64,000 nt of DNA. Source: Cudoniella acicularis. Taxonomy: Eukaryota; Ascomycota; Leotiomycetes; Helotiales; Helotiaceae. The position numbers and the translations under genes are program-made. Positions 46,141-55,665 of this stretch are shown in pieces. The notes beneath the pieces are model-generated. The model was not told the origin of the DNA. It worked only from the letters and a program-made list of their open reading frames with translations, and searched no databases. Each line of letters begins with the position of its first letter. Position 1 is the stretch's first letter. The DNA lies in assembly GCA_013054445.1 (NCBI GenBank), contig JAAMPI010000002.1:1-64000 (forward strand). The letters run 5' to 3'.

Positions 46141-47500
46141 GCCGTTTTATTATATGTAGAAAACCACTTCTAGACAACAGTAAGCCCAAATAGGCGGCTA
46201 TGAGGGTTCCTTCGTCGCCTCTCTATTATAATATTTAGTAGAGTTATCTACGCTACTAAATATAGCTAGCTTATAATATTTAGTAACTTTTAAGACTTTA
46301 CTCCTTCGTGAATATCCGTATAAATTTTAATAAGCAAGTGTTAGATCACTTCTAAAAGCGTTACTTTATCACTTATATCTCTACTTTAAAGAGATCTATA
46401 TATTAGCAAAATGCCCCTTCATACCTAGTATGACTGGTATAGGGGCACCGCACAAGTGGTGGAAGCTAGGCAGTAGAAACAGTTGTATTTAAGAAGACTA
46501 TAGAGCTAAGTTGGTTAAGGGTGGGGATCTAAGTTATCCCTACTACGTGACTACGTGCTCCCGGGATCTACACTAAACCTCTACTTCTCTTAACACTATA
46601 ATCCTTTCTTTACTTTTACCCTTAAATATAAATTTTGTGTTCCTATTATATTTAATCTAAACGAAGTCGAAATTTAGAGATATCTATACTTAAGGGTCCC
46701 TAGTTCCTAATTCGACTAATTGCCTGCCTAAGGAAGTATCTCCTAAGCTAGGCTTAATCGCGTTAGAAAGAGAGTATTGCAGAATCAGCGAGGCTAGGGC
46801 CGAGTATTAAGAGTATTCTCAGAGTTAGTCTGAGGAGGACTAGGGAGCTAGAGAGCTCCTGTGTTGCGCTTAGACATGTCTCGTTGAGGATATAGTCGAG
46901 CGAGGCTTAGTAAGGCTATTAGTAACCGAAATCCTATATCAAATCTTACCCCGGTATAAATCTATAACTATCACTATTTCTACTATACTTACCGCGACGG
47001 AATATAGTAGAAGGTATATTAGGTTAGTATAGTATATATATAAAGAGGGTCTAGATCACTAGATGTTTACTTAAAAGTAAAGTTATTATAATAAAGGTAT
47101 ATAAAAGAATATATTACTAATACTATATTAAGTTAAGTATAAAGCTCTTATCTAAAAAAATATAACTACTTATATAAAACCTTCTCACTCCTAGATCACT
47201 TAGATTATATACTCTATAAATTATATAATCTTTATAATCTATAATCCTAGATTATTAAATCTAGACAATTCTTTACGTAATTCCTATGCCTAGTGACTAA
47301 GTATAAGCTAAGCCTTAGGACTAGGTCTATATATGATATCTGTTTATAATAAAATCCTATTTTAGCGAATCGAGAAAAATATTACTATTAAATTACTATT
47401 AATTATTTTATAAAAATTTCTTTTAATATTAAGCTTTTTAATACTATTATACTTTATAATTATTTAACTTATTAAAAAAATTATAAAAATATAGTAGCTG
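46141..47500. repeat. Second, small RIP island
   Basis: About 1.3 kb of TA-rich sequence with the same look as the 7.4-31.4 kb island, with abrupt edges near 46140 and 47500. No ORF above 60 codons is present. Sequence from 47380 to 47490 is almost pure A/T. One former reading frame is visible near 46700-46940. Confidence 0.75.
46690..46940 (+). pseudogene. Remnant of an unidentified coding sequence
   Basis: One frame reads KLGLIALEREYCRISEARAE, then *EYSQS*SEED*GARELLCCA, then VERGLVRLLVTEIL, with TAG at four or five likely Trp positions. Composition looks like a former helical protein. Family not recognised. Confidence 0.35.
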
Positions 47501-48335
47501 TACCTTGTTTCCTATTTCCCATCAGCACCCAACCATCTCTCCTCTTCTCAACTGAAGAACTCACGATCAAGGGACCTTCAAACTATGAGCCCCTAGTCAT
47601 ATATATTAGTCTCTTTTTCAAATTCAACTGTTGTTTTAACAAGGGGAACTTACGACGCGCTTCCTCGCGCTATACAGCTTGAGTTTGCTTTGTTTGTTCA
47701 AGGGAAATGCGTATTTGGCTTTATATACGAATCAAAGGAAGGTGGACAATGTAGAGCCTGGATCGGGTGACTCAACTTCAAAGGGAAAGAGAAAGGAAGG
47801 AAGGGGGTGGGTGAAAGCAGCTCGGCAAAAACATCTAGGTCTTAGTTAGAGCCGGTTTCATAACACTTCGAAAATTAAAACCCATTTAGATGTGAGAGGC
47901 TATTTGGGACACAGGGGTTCGATGTAATTTATTTCAATTGTTTATTTTGGATTCCTAGGTGGGCTTTTAATTGGTGGTTATTTGATGAATTTTAAGTGCT
48001 CTTGTGCGATATCGCGGCATGAAATGGGGGGTCGAAGGTATTTTCGTAGGGAAGGTCGCAGCTAGCTTCTTGACAAGATATGACGAATTCGGTATTGAAG
48101 GATGGAAAAGATTAGTCTTTAAAGTTCCAGGGATCAGCGGTCCCAAATCCCTTTCAGGCTGTTTCTCCGTTACAATACGTTCTTGCATACTGTTGGAATA
48201 AAACCACCTCACATCGGCACAATATCCTCCGAGCCATAATTCATGCCGAGCAACTTCCACATTTTGATTTTAGGCATTACGATCTATGGTATTTGACAAA
48301 AGAGAGGTTATATGAAAATCGATAGAACAACTATT
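47501..48335. other. Intergenic, 3' flank of the bZIP gene
   Basis: Small ORFs (47967-48260 and shadows) show no domain. Nothing else is supported. Confidence 0.4.
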
Positions 48336-49814
48336 TTAGACAATACCCTGCCATATTTTGATAACCAGTCCATGCCGCACACTTGCAATCCCATGCCAAT
48401 AACCACCGAACAGTACGCATATCTGGGATATCGTTAACCTAGCAAACGCTGCCCAAAAAACCAGACTCCAAGCCACCAATACGCGCCAACATCCTAAATC
48501 CACACAGCTGCCTCCCCACCAAACTCCCCCTGTTGTTGAACAGGCACACTCGCAGCCTGCTCCTGCTCTCCAATGACCCCCCCTAACAACCTCCCAAAAC
48601 CTCCTCTCATCCATCACAGCCCCAAACCCAAAACAATCTACCACAGTCGTTAACCCCCTCTTCAGCTTCTCCACCACCCCCTCCCCCCTCCCTCTCCCTA
48701 CAACATTCTCACCCGCGAAAACACCTTTCCCCAGCTCGCCCACAATCCGCTCTATGCCCCATCTTTCCACGAGCAAGAACCACGCTTGCACGGGTGTGAT
48801 TTCCCAGTCTCCTTTAGGGAGGCTGCGACTCATGGCGTAGAGGGCATCAAGGGAGGGCGATACCGCTTTCCAGGATGCGGAGTCGAGGTTGGTGAAGACG
48901 GGTGCGGGCGCAGAGGCGTAGAGGTGTGTCGAGGCCATGAGTTCGTGACCGGATTCCGGGGTCGTGCCGTCGAATGTGTCTGGAGGATGGTGGTGGAAGT
49001 GCTTGCGGCATGGGTGTTCAAGACTTATTTCTATTAGTGTTTGAAATAGGAGGAGGTTTCTGCAGAGGAGACTTACGCAAGGATGAAATTTATGGCTATA
49101 GTTTCGAGGTCTGGTTCCGCTTTTATGGCTGGTGGCGACGTGGCGGTCGTGTATGCATTAGGCGCTCCTGGACTGGATGTCGCTGCTTTAGGTGAAACTG
49201 TGAATGAATTGCTGGGAAAATTGAAGATATCCGGAGAATTTATAATATCAGGTGCTGGATTGTAGGTATTCAAAGGGCTGACATTTAGACAACTAGTATC
49301 AAGGAAGTCGTCAAAGCCAACACTGACAATAGAATTTGGAGGTGGGCCGGAAGACCATTCAAATTCTTGCTGAGGCGGTGATGTATTGTTTTCGGAATTT
49401 GGTGAGATATGGTTTTGAAGCTCGAAGTCGATGACGAAAGGGTTTAGTTGGATGCTTCGTGCACGTTGCCCTGCTGGGGGAACGATGTTCGAGTTTAACA
49501 TGACACGTTTAATTGCTTCATTTTCTTGCTTGTGGATAGCAGCTTCCACTTCTGATGCAGCGATCATCTCCCGCAAGTCAATAACGTCTTGCTCTAGACT
49601 TTTGACATAATTGGCTTTTCTTTGCCGATGCTCACTAGAGAAGGGTTAGTATGCTCTCTTTGGTAAATGTACATGATGGTTGAAAAGAAGAGAGTTTGAC
49701 AAACATTTGGGCCTTTCGAACCTGAGCTCTGCGGTGCTGCTTTGCAGATAAAGCAGCCGAGGCTGGATCATCGCCTTCCTTGCCTGCCGTACGACTATTA
49801 GCAAATGACGGCAT
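48336..49814 (-). CDS. bZIP transcription factor
   Basis: Nuclear regulator. Exons 49705-49814, 49077-49634 and 48336-49023; introns are 49635-49704 and 49024-49076. Splicing assembles the basic region AQVRKAQIEHRQRKANYVKS across intron 1, followed by a leucine-zipper-like LEQDVIDLREMI stretch (about residues 24-70). The C-terminal part (FILALEHPCRKHF, PESGHELMAS and ITPVQAWFLL) matches a conserved domain common in this fungal bZIP group. The start at 49814 (MPSFANSRTAGKEGDD) puts the basic region near the N-terminus. After EVVRG there is a run of seven G (complement of 48577-48583). The current frame then becomes Trp/Cys-rich to 48336, whereas with one G fewer the protein would continue VIGEQEQAASV and stop at 48494. 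The C-terminus is therefore uncertain. Confidence 0.8.
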
Positions 49815-50699
49815 ATTCTTGCATAATTGTAACACGAGAAAACACGAGGACTTCCAGATAAAGATTTGTTCCCTATACCATGGGACGAAGTTCTTAAGTA
49901 GAAGGAGGCCTTGTTGGAAAATGACAGCCAGCCGAAACTTGGCATCGGAAAGCCCCAAAATAGGAATTATAATTACCATTGCCCGGCTTAGTGACATTGG
50001 GTATGAACTTGAGCTTCTTGGGGGAGATTTTGTCCGTAGAGCGATGCCAAAACGCGCTGAAGGACCCTGACCCCTCTCCACTCATGATGAAGTCGGTAAC
50101 TGAGACGCCCGAATGATTCCAAAGATCAGCTTCCCGAATCTGGCCAATCCTCCAGAGGGACCAGTCACCAGTGAGGGCCGTGTGTGGTGAATTGATATTG
50201 CGACCAGGCGTTGCCCGTATTGGAAAATCGCGTCTGTTGCTGCACCGCGTGAAGGAAACTCTTGCACCCAGCGGGTCTGCAACGGCGTGATTTGCGGCGT
50301 TCAACGACAAACATGCTGAGTTACAGAGGCTGAAATGCGCCTCGTGTCAGCACCTGGAATCACCTTTTGCTCGATTGGGTGGTGTTGAATCAAAACGACA
50401 GGGATTGCTTCACGTGAAATAGCTCCCTCTAGCTCGCAACCCCAAATTCTGACGAGATACTTTAGGTCTTATCAATTCGATCCCTAAAGTCATACAACTA
50501 CAATGAATACCCTCGTAGCGAATAGTAGAATGAAGAAAGGATGAAACATACGTCAAAAATTGAAGGGTTTACGTTTACAGAGTAGATATTTACACAAACT
50601 ACGTATTCGAGACTTCTACAACTGGTGCCTGTCTAATTCAGGCACCGCTAGAAGTAATCATTTTTTGAGCATCACCACTCGGGTATCCGAATTTCTAAT
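49815..50699. other. Intergenic, bZIP 5' region
   Basis: ORFs at 49894-50310 (minus) could be 5' UTR or uORFs of the bZIP gene; no domain is recognised. 50310-50699 is the 3' flank of the DUF1640 gene. Confidence 0.35.
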
Positions 50700-52133
50700 C
50701 TAGTTTGCAGCCAAAATCTCAGCAGCTCCCTGAGCTGGCAGGTCCTCAATCGGTTCATCAACCTTCGTTTCTATAATTTTCTTCTTCTTCAAGTCATCCT
50801 CATGCGTCTTGTAGCTTGCATACCGTAGCGAAGTTAAGACCATGAAAGCCATAAAGAGTATGCCCATCACCGATCGCCGTGTCAGAACCCAGCGTAATCC
50901 CTCGACCTCAGATTTACTGTCACTGTTCAGTGATACCGTGATTTTGTAATTCAGTTCTTGAATCTACAGGTACAATTGTGTTAGTTTACAGCCAATTATA
51001 TCACCCAGTCTGAAATTACGAGACAAAATTACTCAGGGGAATGGAAGACTTACAGCACTCTCCATGGTTCGCTGTTCTTGTCTAACGGACATCTTTCGAT
51101 CGTCAAACATCCCCTTCAAATCATCCTTCAGACTTAGGAGTTCTTGATTTAATTTTTGGTTGAGAATATCAACCTCATGTTGTAAGAGTGTTCGTTCACG
51201 GCGCATTGCTTCTTCGTTTGCTCTTCGATTATTTTGGACCTCGGTCTTCAGCTCGGAACATGCTGCTCGGAACAAATACGTTTCCTATCGATCACAGTTT
51301 GTCAGTCTCAAACAAAATTCTGGGAAATTTTTGATGATAAGACCCACATTCTCAACATCACTCTTGCTGACCAGCCCCGCCCTTGCAACATCCAGGTTAA
51401 GAGCTAATAGTCCTCGCACAGCCTTCATAGCCGTAATACTCTGCTCCTTTGTAAAGCCTCCCGACTCGACCTGTTGAACCAATGTATACGTGTCAAAATG
51501 ATGAACATATGGTGGCGTTTGAAGATGAGGTGGTTTTGATGCATTCGATTCGGCCAGGCTTTCGGGGGGAGGCACTTCGAGGACTGTTTCGAGGGGCGCT
51601 TTCACATCGGCTGTGGTTGTTGACGATTGAGCTGCTTGAGGTTCATCTCTCCGCGCGGTGCCACCTATAGTCGGCTTGCCACTTTCATCTCCTGGTAGTA
51701 TGGAGACTGCCTGTGTTTCTTCTGATAAAGATGCTGCAGAAGAAGGATCCGACACATTCTGCCCTTCCTTTAACCCCGGTTTATTTGTTGTTGCATCTTT
51801 ACTTTTCTCCGCCTCTTTTGGGGATTCCTCCGGAGTGAACACCTTCGTGGTATCTTCAGTTTCGCCATCTACCAGAAAGGGCTCTACAGCTTTTCCGTGC
51901 CTCTGTACGAATCGCTGCTCCCTCCTTTGTCCCGTCGTCGCAAACGCGCGCAATTTTAAGCATTGATGATGTGTTAGAGCTCGTATTCGCACTTTTTGAG
52001 TTGTAGATTCACTAACTCGTAATGAGCGAAAGAAATGGGGATACAGGAAGAACAGGCGTATCGTTGACATTGTTTGGCAAGTGTTGAAGAATTTCCAAAA
52101 AGAATGTTGTCGCGTTATCGGATATCCTTGCAT
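50700..52133 (-). CDS. Mitochondrial DUF1640 (CCDC90/MCUR1-like) coiled-coil protein
   Basis: Inner-membrane coiled-coil protein family; animal MCUR1 is tied to the calcium uniporter and yeast relatives to respiratory assembly. Exons 51348-52133, 51054-51284 and 50700-50963; introns are 51285-51347 and 50964-51053. The CDS is 1281 nt, 426 aa. The N-terminus is basic and hydroxylated (MQGYPITRQHSFWKFF), fitting a mitochondrial targeting signal. A disordered Glu/Pro/Ser region (70-190) precedes the domain: FDTYTLVQQVESGGFTKEQS, then SKSDVEN joined across the intron to ETYLFRAACSELKTEV, then a long coiled coil, then one TM segment (GILFMAFMVLTSLRYA) near the C-terminus, ending ...AAEILAAN. The last exon lacks an ATG and appears only after splicing. 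An upstream in-frame ATG is at 52160. Confidence 0.87.
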
Positions 52134-53277
52134 TGTGATGGCCCCTCCCGACCCGTGCACTCCCGAGGCATTCCGACGAGTCTAGCCTGATTTAGACATT
52201 TGAGACGGTGAATGCTCTGGTTGCCTTTCGATTTTCTCTTTCGCATGCTTCGAAGTACTTTGGTCTAGGGCTGTTAAAATTAGGTTATGGTGTAAGATGT
52301 AAAGTAGTAAAAAGATTTGTGAGTCTTCGATGTAATAAGTGGGTGGGTGATAAACGCTCGGGCGAAGCGAAAGTCCCACACGACAAATTCAAACACTTGA
52401 AAGAAAAATGCATTTAGCAAAAAGCGACGGATCTATTTCATGGGTCTAAAGTTCAAACTACTTTTACAATCAAAAAAAAAGATTGCCAATAATCTCAAAA
52501 GCGTAAGTGTTTGCAGAGGAAAAAATTCAAAAATATAATTATTTGTCCTCGGTGACTAGGAAAGTTAGCATATGATACTTAATCATGAATTAATACACTT
52601 ACGACTCGAACTCACGACCTTTGGATGGCCGAGGTTGTTAAACAACCTTGTCATATGGAAATATGAGACCAACGCTCTAACCAACTGAGCCACTGTTGGA
52701 GAATTAGTCTGTATTCAACTACTAGAAGTTGGGTTGTACTAACCGAAGACTTTGTTTGATTTGTAAGCAAATTTTGCTTATTTCGTTTTATAATACATCC
52801 TGCCGGAGAGAACCTTTATCGGGTTCAAAGCGGTGGGGTCTTAGGTGGGTTGGCTCCGAGGGTCACGTTACTGAGTGTCACGTGGAAGAAAAGTCTTGTA
52901 CTGTAACGCGGTTTATGGAGAGAGAAAGACGGGGGAGAATCAAGAATCTGGGAAGGTATTTGTGTTAGTTGTATTACATCTTTTAATAACCACTCGTGGA
53001 AATCATACTAATTATCTGAAAATTAAAGCCAATACGTTAATTCATTCCTTTCCTATTGCTCACTCAGGTCAGGGGTTCAGAAAACTATATTCTTTCTCGA
53101 CTTAACTCAGATATATCTCAAAATTACTCATACTTAAATTAAAGCTGCTGCTGCTGCTTATAACCAGACCCCAAACGGGATCAATGAAGTGAACAACTAA
53201 TCACGTAAAGCACTGAAGACAAAAACTTCACTTGGAGAATGCATTAATTTAGATTCATTTCAGGAGGAAAGTCTATT
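52134..53277. other. Intergenic with a tRNA-Met-like sequence
   Basis: Contains the tRNA-like sequence at 52592-52699. Short ORFs (52208-53105) are not supported. A (gct)5 microsatellite lies near 53143. Confidence 0.45.
52592..52699 (-). tRNA. tRNA-Met(CAT)-like gene with intron, probably decayed
   Basis: The minus strand has a perfect D-arm/A-box (TGGCTCAGTTGGTTAGAGC), an anticodon arm TTGGT-CTCATA...TCCAA with CAT anticodon, a 30-odd-base intron at the usual 37/38 position, and a B-box GAGTTCGAGTC. This is the elongator-Met pattern. However, the acceptor ends (CCAACAG and GTGTATT) pair at only about 3 of 7 positions and the 3' T-stem (CGTAA) does not match GTGAG. It is therefore most likely a tRNA pseudogene, or a tRNA-derived element, rather than a working tRNA. 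Confidence 0.55.
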
Positions 53278-55665
53278 CTATGCTAAAAGCCCAAATAATA
53301 GACCTGTCCTCTTCCAGTACTCTTTTACGGCCTGCCCAAGCCGTTTTTGTGAAGCCAAATCTAAACCTATTTTTGATTCTAGGATATCTCCCAAAGCCTG
53401 CAGTTCGTCCTCTAAGGTACCTTCAGGAAGTTCAAAAGAATTTTGTAGCAACAAAGCATCAAATAGAGCTTGCGTGAGCACCCCTTTGCGCTTCACAATA
53501 ATCTGGGCCCCGTTACCATAACTTTGATCCTCAACAGCGGCCTCAGCAACTTCGGTATCCCCACTGGTATCGTCTCCATTAAGCTTGGGAGGCCCCACGT
53601 CCTCTTGCTCTCTTAATGAAGACTTCCAAGAACGGCCAATTTCTGCGCGCACATACTTTTTTAGAACCCTCACAGCAGTCGGACTCCAAAGATCACCGCC
53701 GAATTTCGCCATGGTAAGGGTGAGGTTGTTGAGGAGTTTGAAGGTTGCAGGGGATGGCTGAACAGGAAGTTCGGGATTACCTTCCCACAATGACCGTCCA
53801 GCAACCTTCTTTCTGACAACGCTTTTTGCAAACTGTTTGATTGAGTCGTCAGATACAGTCGATGCAAGTTTTTCGTGAAGTTGGGAAACCAGTGGGAGTC
53901 CAAATCCTTGTAAAGATTGCATTTTAGGGAGTTCCGATCGAAGGTCACGGATGACACGGATAATATATATGGACATTGGCCCAATCTGAACATTGTCCTC
54001 ATTTGAGACCAATAGCGACGCTATTTTGTCGTAAAGATCTTTGTATGCTCCCACCAAACAGGAGTTCAAATGGTCTTGTAACATGAATGGATCTTCTACA
54101 TTCAGTAGCGTGTTCCGAGATTCCAGAGTAAGGTCGTCTTCAATGTCTTCGAGATCGTCATCCCATCGTTGTTTTTTGAGTTGGTCAAGGGCAGTGATGA
54201 TCTCATCCACTAGTTGCCTCCAAGTCTGATATCCTTTGAAAGCCCGTGAGACCGCATCGTTTCTCCCATGCGTACGAGAAAGAACAGCTTGCTTGAAAAG
54301 AGTAGCTCCGTGAGTGACTTCCATATCAAGCATGACCGAGTCCCAAAGATCACCATGATACTCTGAAGCACTTTGTTCCCACGATGCCAGTGTCCCTTCC
54401 ACCTCGGTAGCCACGAGGTGCAACTTTTTGAGCCTAGACTCTATGAGCTGGAGCATGCGATTATTGACTACCTTACGTAGCCCATCTAGCATGATCGAAG
54501 GGTCAAAACCTTTGGCTTTACCACCCTCTTTAATCCAAATTTTCAATATCTTCGTTCTCAAATCAACCACAGTTTTGAATTCCTGTTTTCTCTGTAGAGA
54601 CTTTGCCAGGCCTTGTAACAGAACCTCGGATGCCTTACTTGCCCACCCTCTCAGATTTTCGACAACTAATGGACCTTCAAGATCGTCATGTCGGATGTAC
54701 GGTATGAAAAACAAAATTTCATCCCCAAACCATCTTTCACAAACATCCAACCTTAGTCCTTCTATATTTCTGATGGATTCATCTTTTAGGAGTGCTTTGA
54801 CCTTGAGTCCTGCCAAAGCTTCTGAAAGCCGTCTCGGGACCAAAGATTGCACATCTAGCAACGTACGGGTATAGAGTTCCAGGGCTCTAATCACACCTGG
54901 CGTTTCTTCATCGTCGTCAAGTGAAAGCGCCAAAGCCTGGCCTCTGACCCGTAGAAAGTGTCTCAAAACATCCTTTGAGCCCGAGCTTGTCGCCAAACTA
55001 TAGGCGCACAAAGCCTGAACAAGATCTTCCCTTGTAGCATCTCCATCAGTCCTCTCCAAAGTCTTATCGACAGCCCTGAGAAATCTTTTCTGTAGGCTTG
55101 CTCGCTTCTTCCTCGCCTCCTCTACCGCTTCTTGATCTATCTTGCTTCTGCTTGAAATCATCTCTCCAACTGTCTTGGCTAATAACCTGCTGAGTACTAG
55201 CACTTTAGCGGCAACGACGAAGTGTTTTGCCCTCTCAATTTTCGCCTCTGCTTCGAGTTTTGGCGTTCTCTTCAGTAGCCGTCCAACAGTAATGTTACAC
55301 ATTGTCAACACTTTCATTCTTGCCGACCATCCCAAATTCTTCGCATGCGTGCCCCCGCTGCCATTACTTTGTAACTTTCCCAATCCACCTGCCATCCCAT
55401 TTATCACGCCTCTCCCACATCCATTTCCTACCTTACCAAGTTTCTCTTCCACGACGTCGATGTTCTCTCGCATCTGTAGAATCGTTTCGGCGGTCCCAAG
55501 CAACTGCCGATAACTCCCCCCAACCAATGTGCGTAGTCTTGCATTTTTCTCGTCAAGCTCTCCCGTCAAACTTCGGTGGAATTGTCGAACCTGGGGTAGA
55601 GGATATTTGAATGCTTCGGCCGCCGTGGTACAGCTGGTGGGATCAAGGTTCTTGTTTGCTGCCAT
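53278..55665 (-). CDS. COG1: Conserved oligomeric Golgi complex subunit 1
   Basis: Peripheral Golgi tethering subunit; the eight-subunit COG complex directs retrograde vesicle traffic that keeps glycosylation enzymes in place. Single exon, 795 aa, start MAANKNLDPTS. The N-terminal family signature AFKYPLPQVRQFHRSL, then ELDEKNARLRTLVGGSYRQL and LGTAETILQMRENI, is a helical region typical of the Vps51/COG1 group. The rest is helical with conserved ERWFGDEILFFIPY and KYVRAEIGRSW. Length fits fungal COG1 (roughly 700-850 aa). No lesions are seen. Its 5' end faces a 3-kb gene-poor stretch. Confidence 0.87.
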   Translation of the reverse strand: MAANKNLDPTSCTTAAEAFKYPLPQVRQFHRSLTGELDEKNARLRTLVGGSYRQLLGTAETILQMRENIDVVEEKLGKVGNGCGRGVINGMAGGLGKLQSNGSGGTHAKNLGWSARMKVLTMCNITVGRLLKRTPKLEAEAKIERAKHFVVAAKVLVLSRLLAKTVGEMISSRSKIDQEAVEEARKKRASLQKRFLRAVDKTLERTDGDATREDLVQALCAYSLATSSGSKDVLRHFLRVRGQALALSLDDDEETPGVIRALELYTRTLLDVQSLVPRRLSEALAGLKVKALLKDESIRNIEGLRLDVCERWFGDEILFFIPYIRHDDLEGPLVVENLRGWASKASEVLLQGLAKSLQRKQEFKTVVDLRTKILKIWIKEGGKAKGFDPSIMLDGLRKVVNNRMLQLIESRLKKLHLVATEVEGTLASWEQSASEYHGDLWDSVMLDMEVTHGATLFKQAVLSRTHGRNDAVSRAFKGYQTWRQLVDEIITALDQLKKQRWDDDLEDIEDDLTLESRNTLLNVEDPFMLQDHLNSCLVGAYKDLYDKIASLLVSNEDNVQIGPMSIYIIRVIRDLRSELPKMQSLQGFGLPLVSQLHEKLASTVSDDSIKQFAKSVVRKKVAGRSLWEGNPELPVQPSPATFKLLNNLTLTMAKFGGDLWSPTAVRVLKKYVRAEIGRSWKSSLREQEDVGPPKLNGDDTSGDTEVAEAAVEDQSYGNGAQIIVKRKGVLTQALFDALLLQNSFELPEGTLEDELQALGDILESKIGLDLASQKRLGQAVKEYWKRTGLLFGLLA

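Noticed and set aside
49894..50310. 138-codon minus-strand ORF upstream of the bZIP gene
   Set aside because: No domain, and the bZIP gene has a good start at 49814; more likely 5' UTR.
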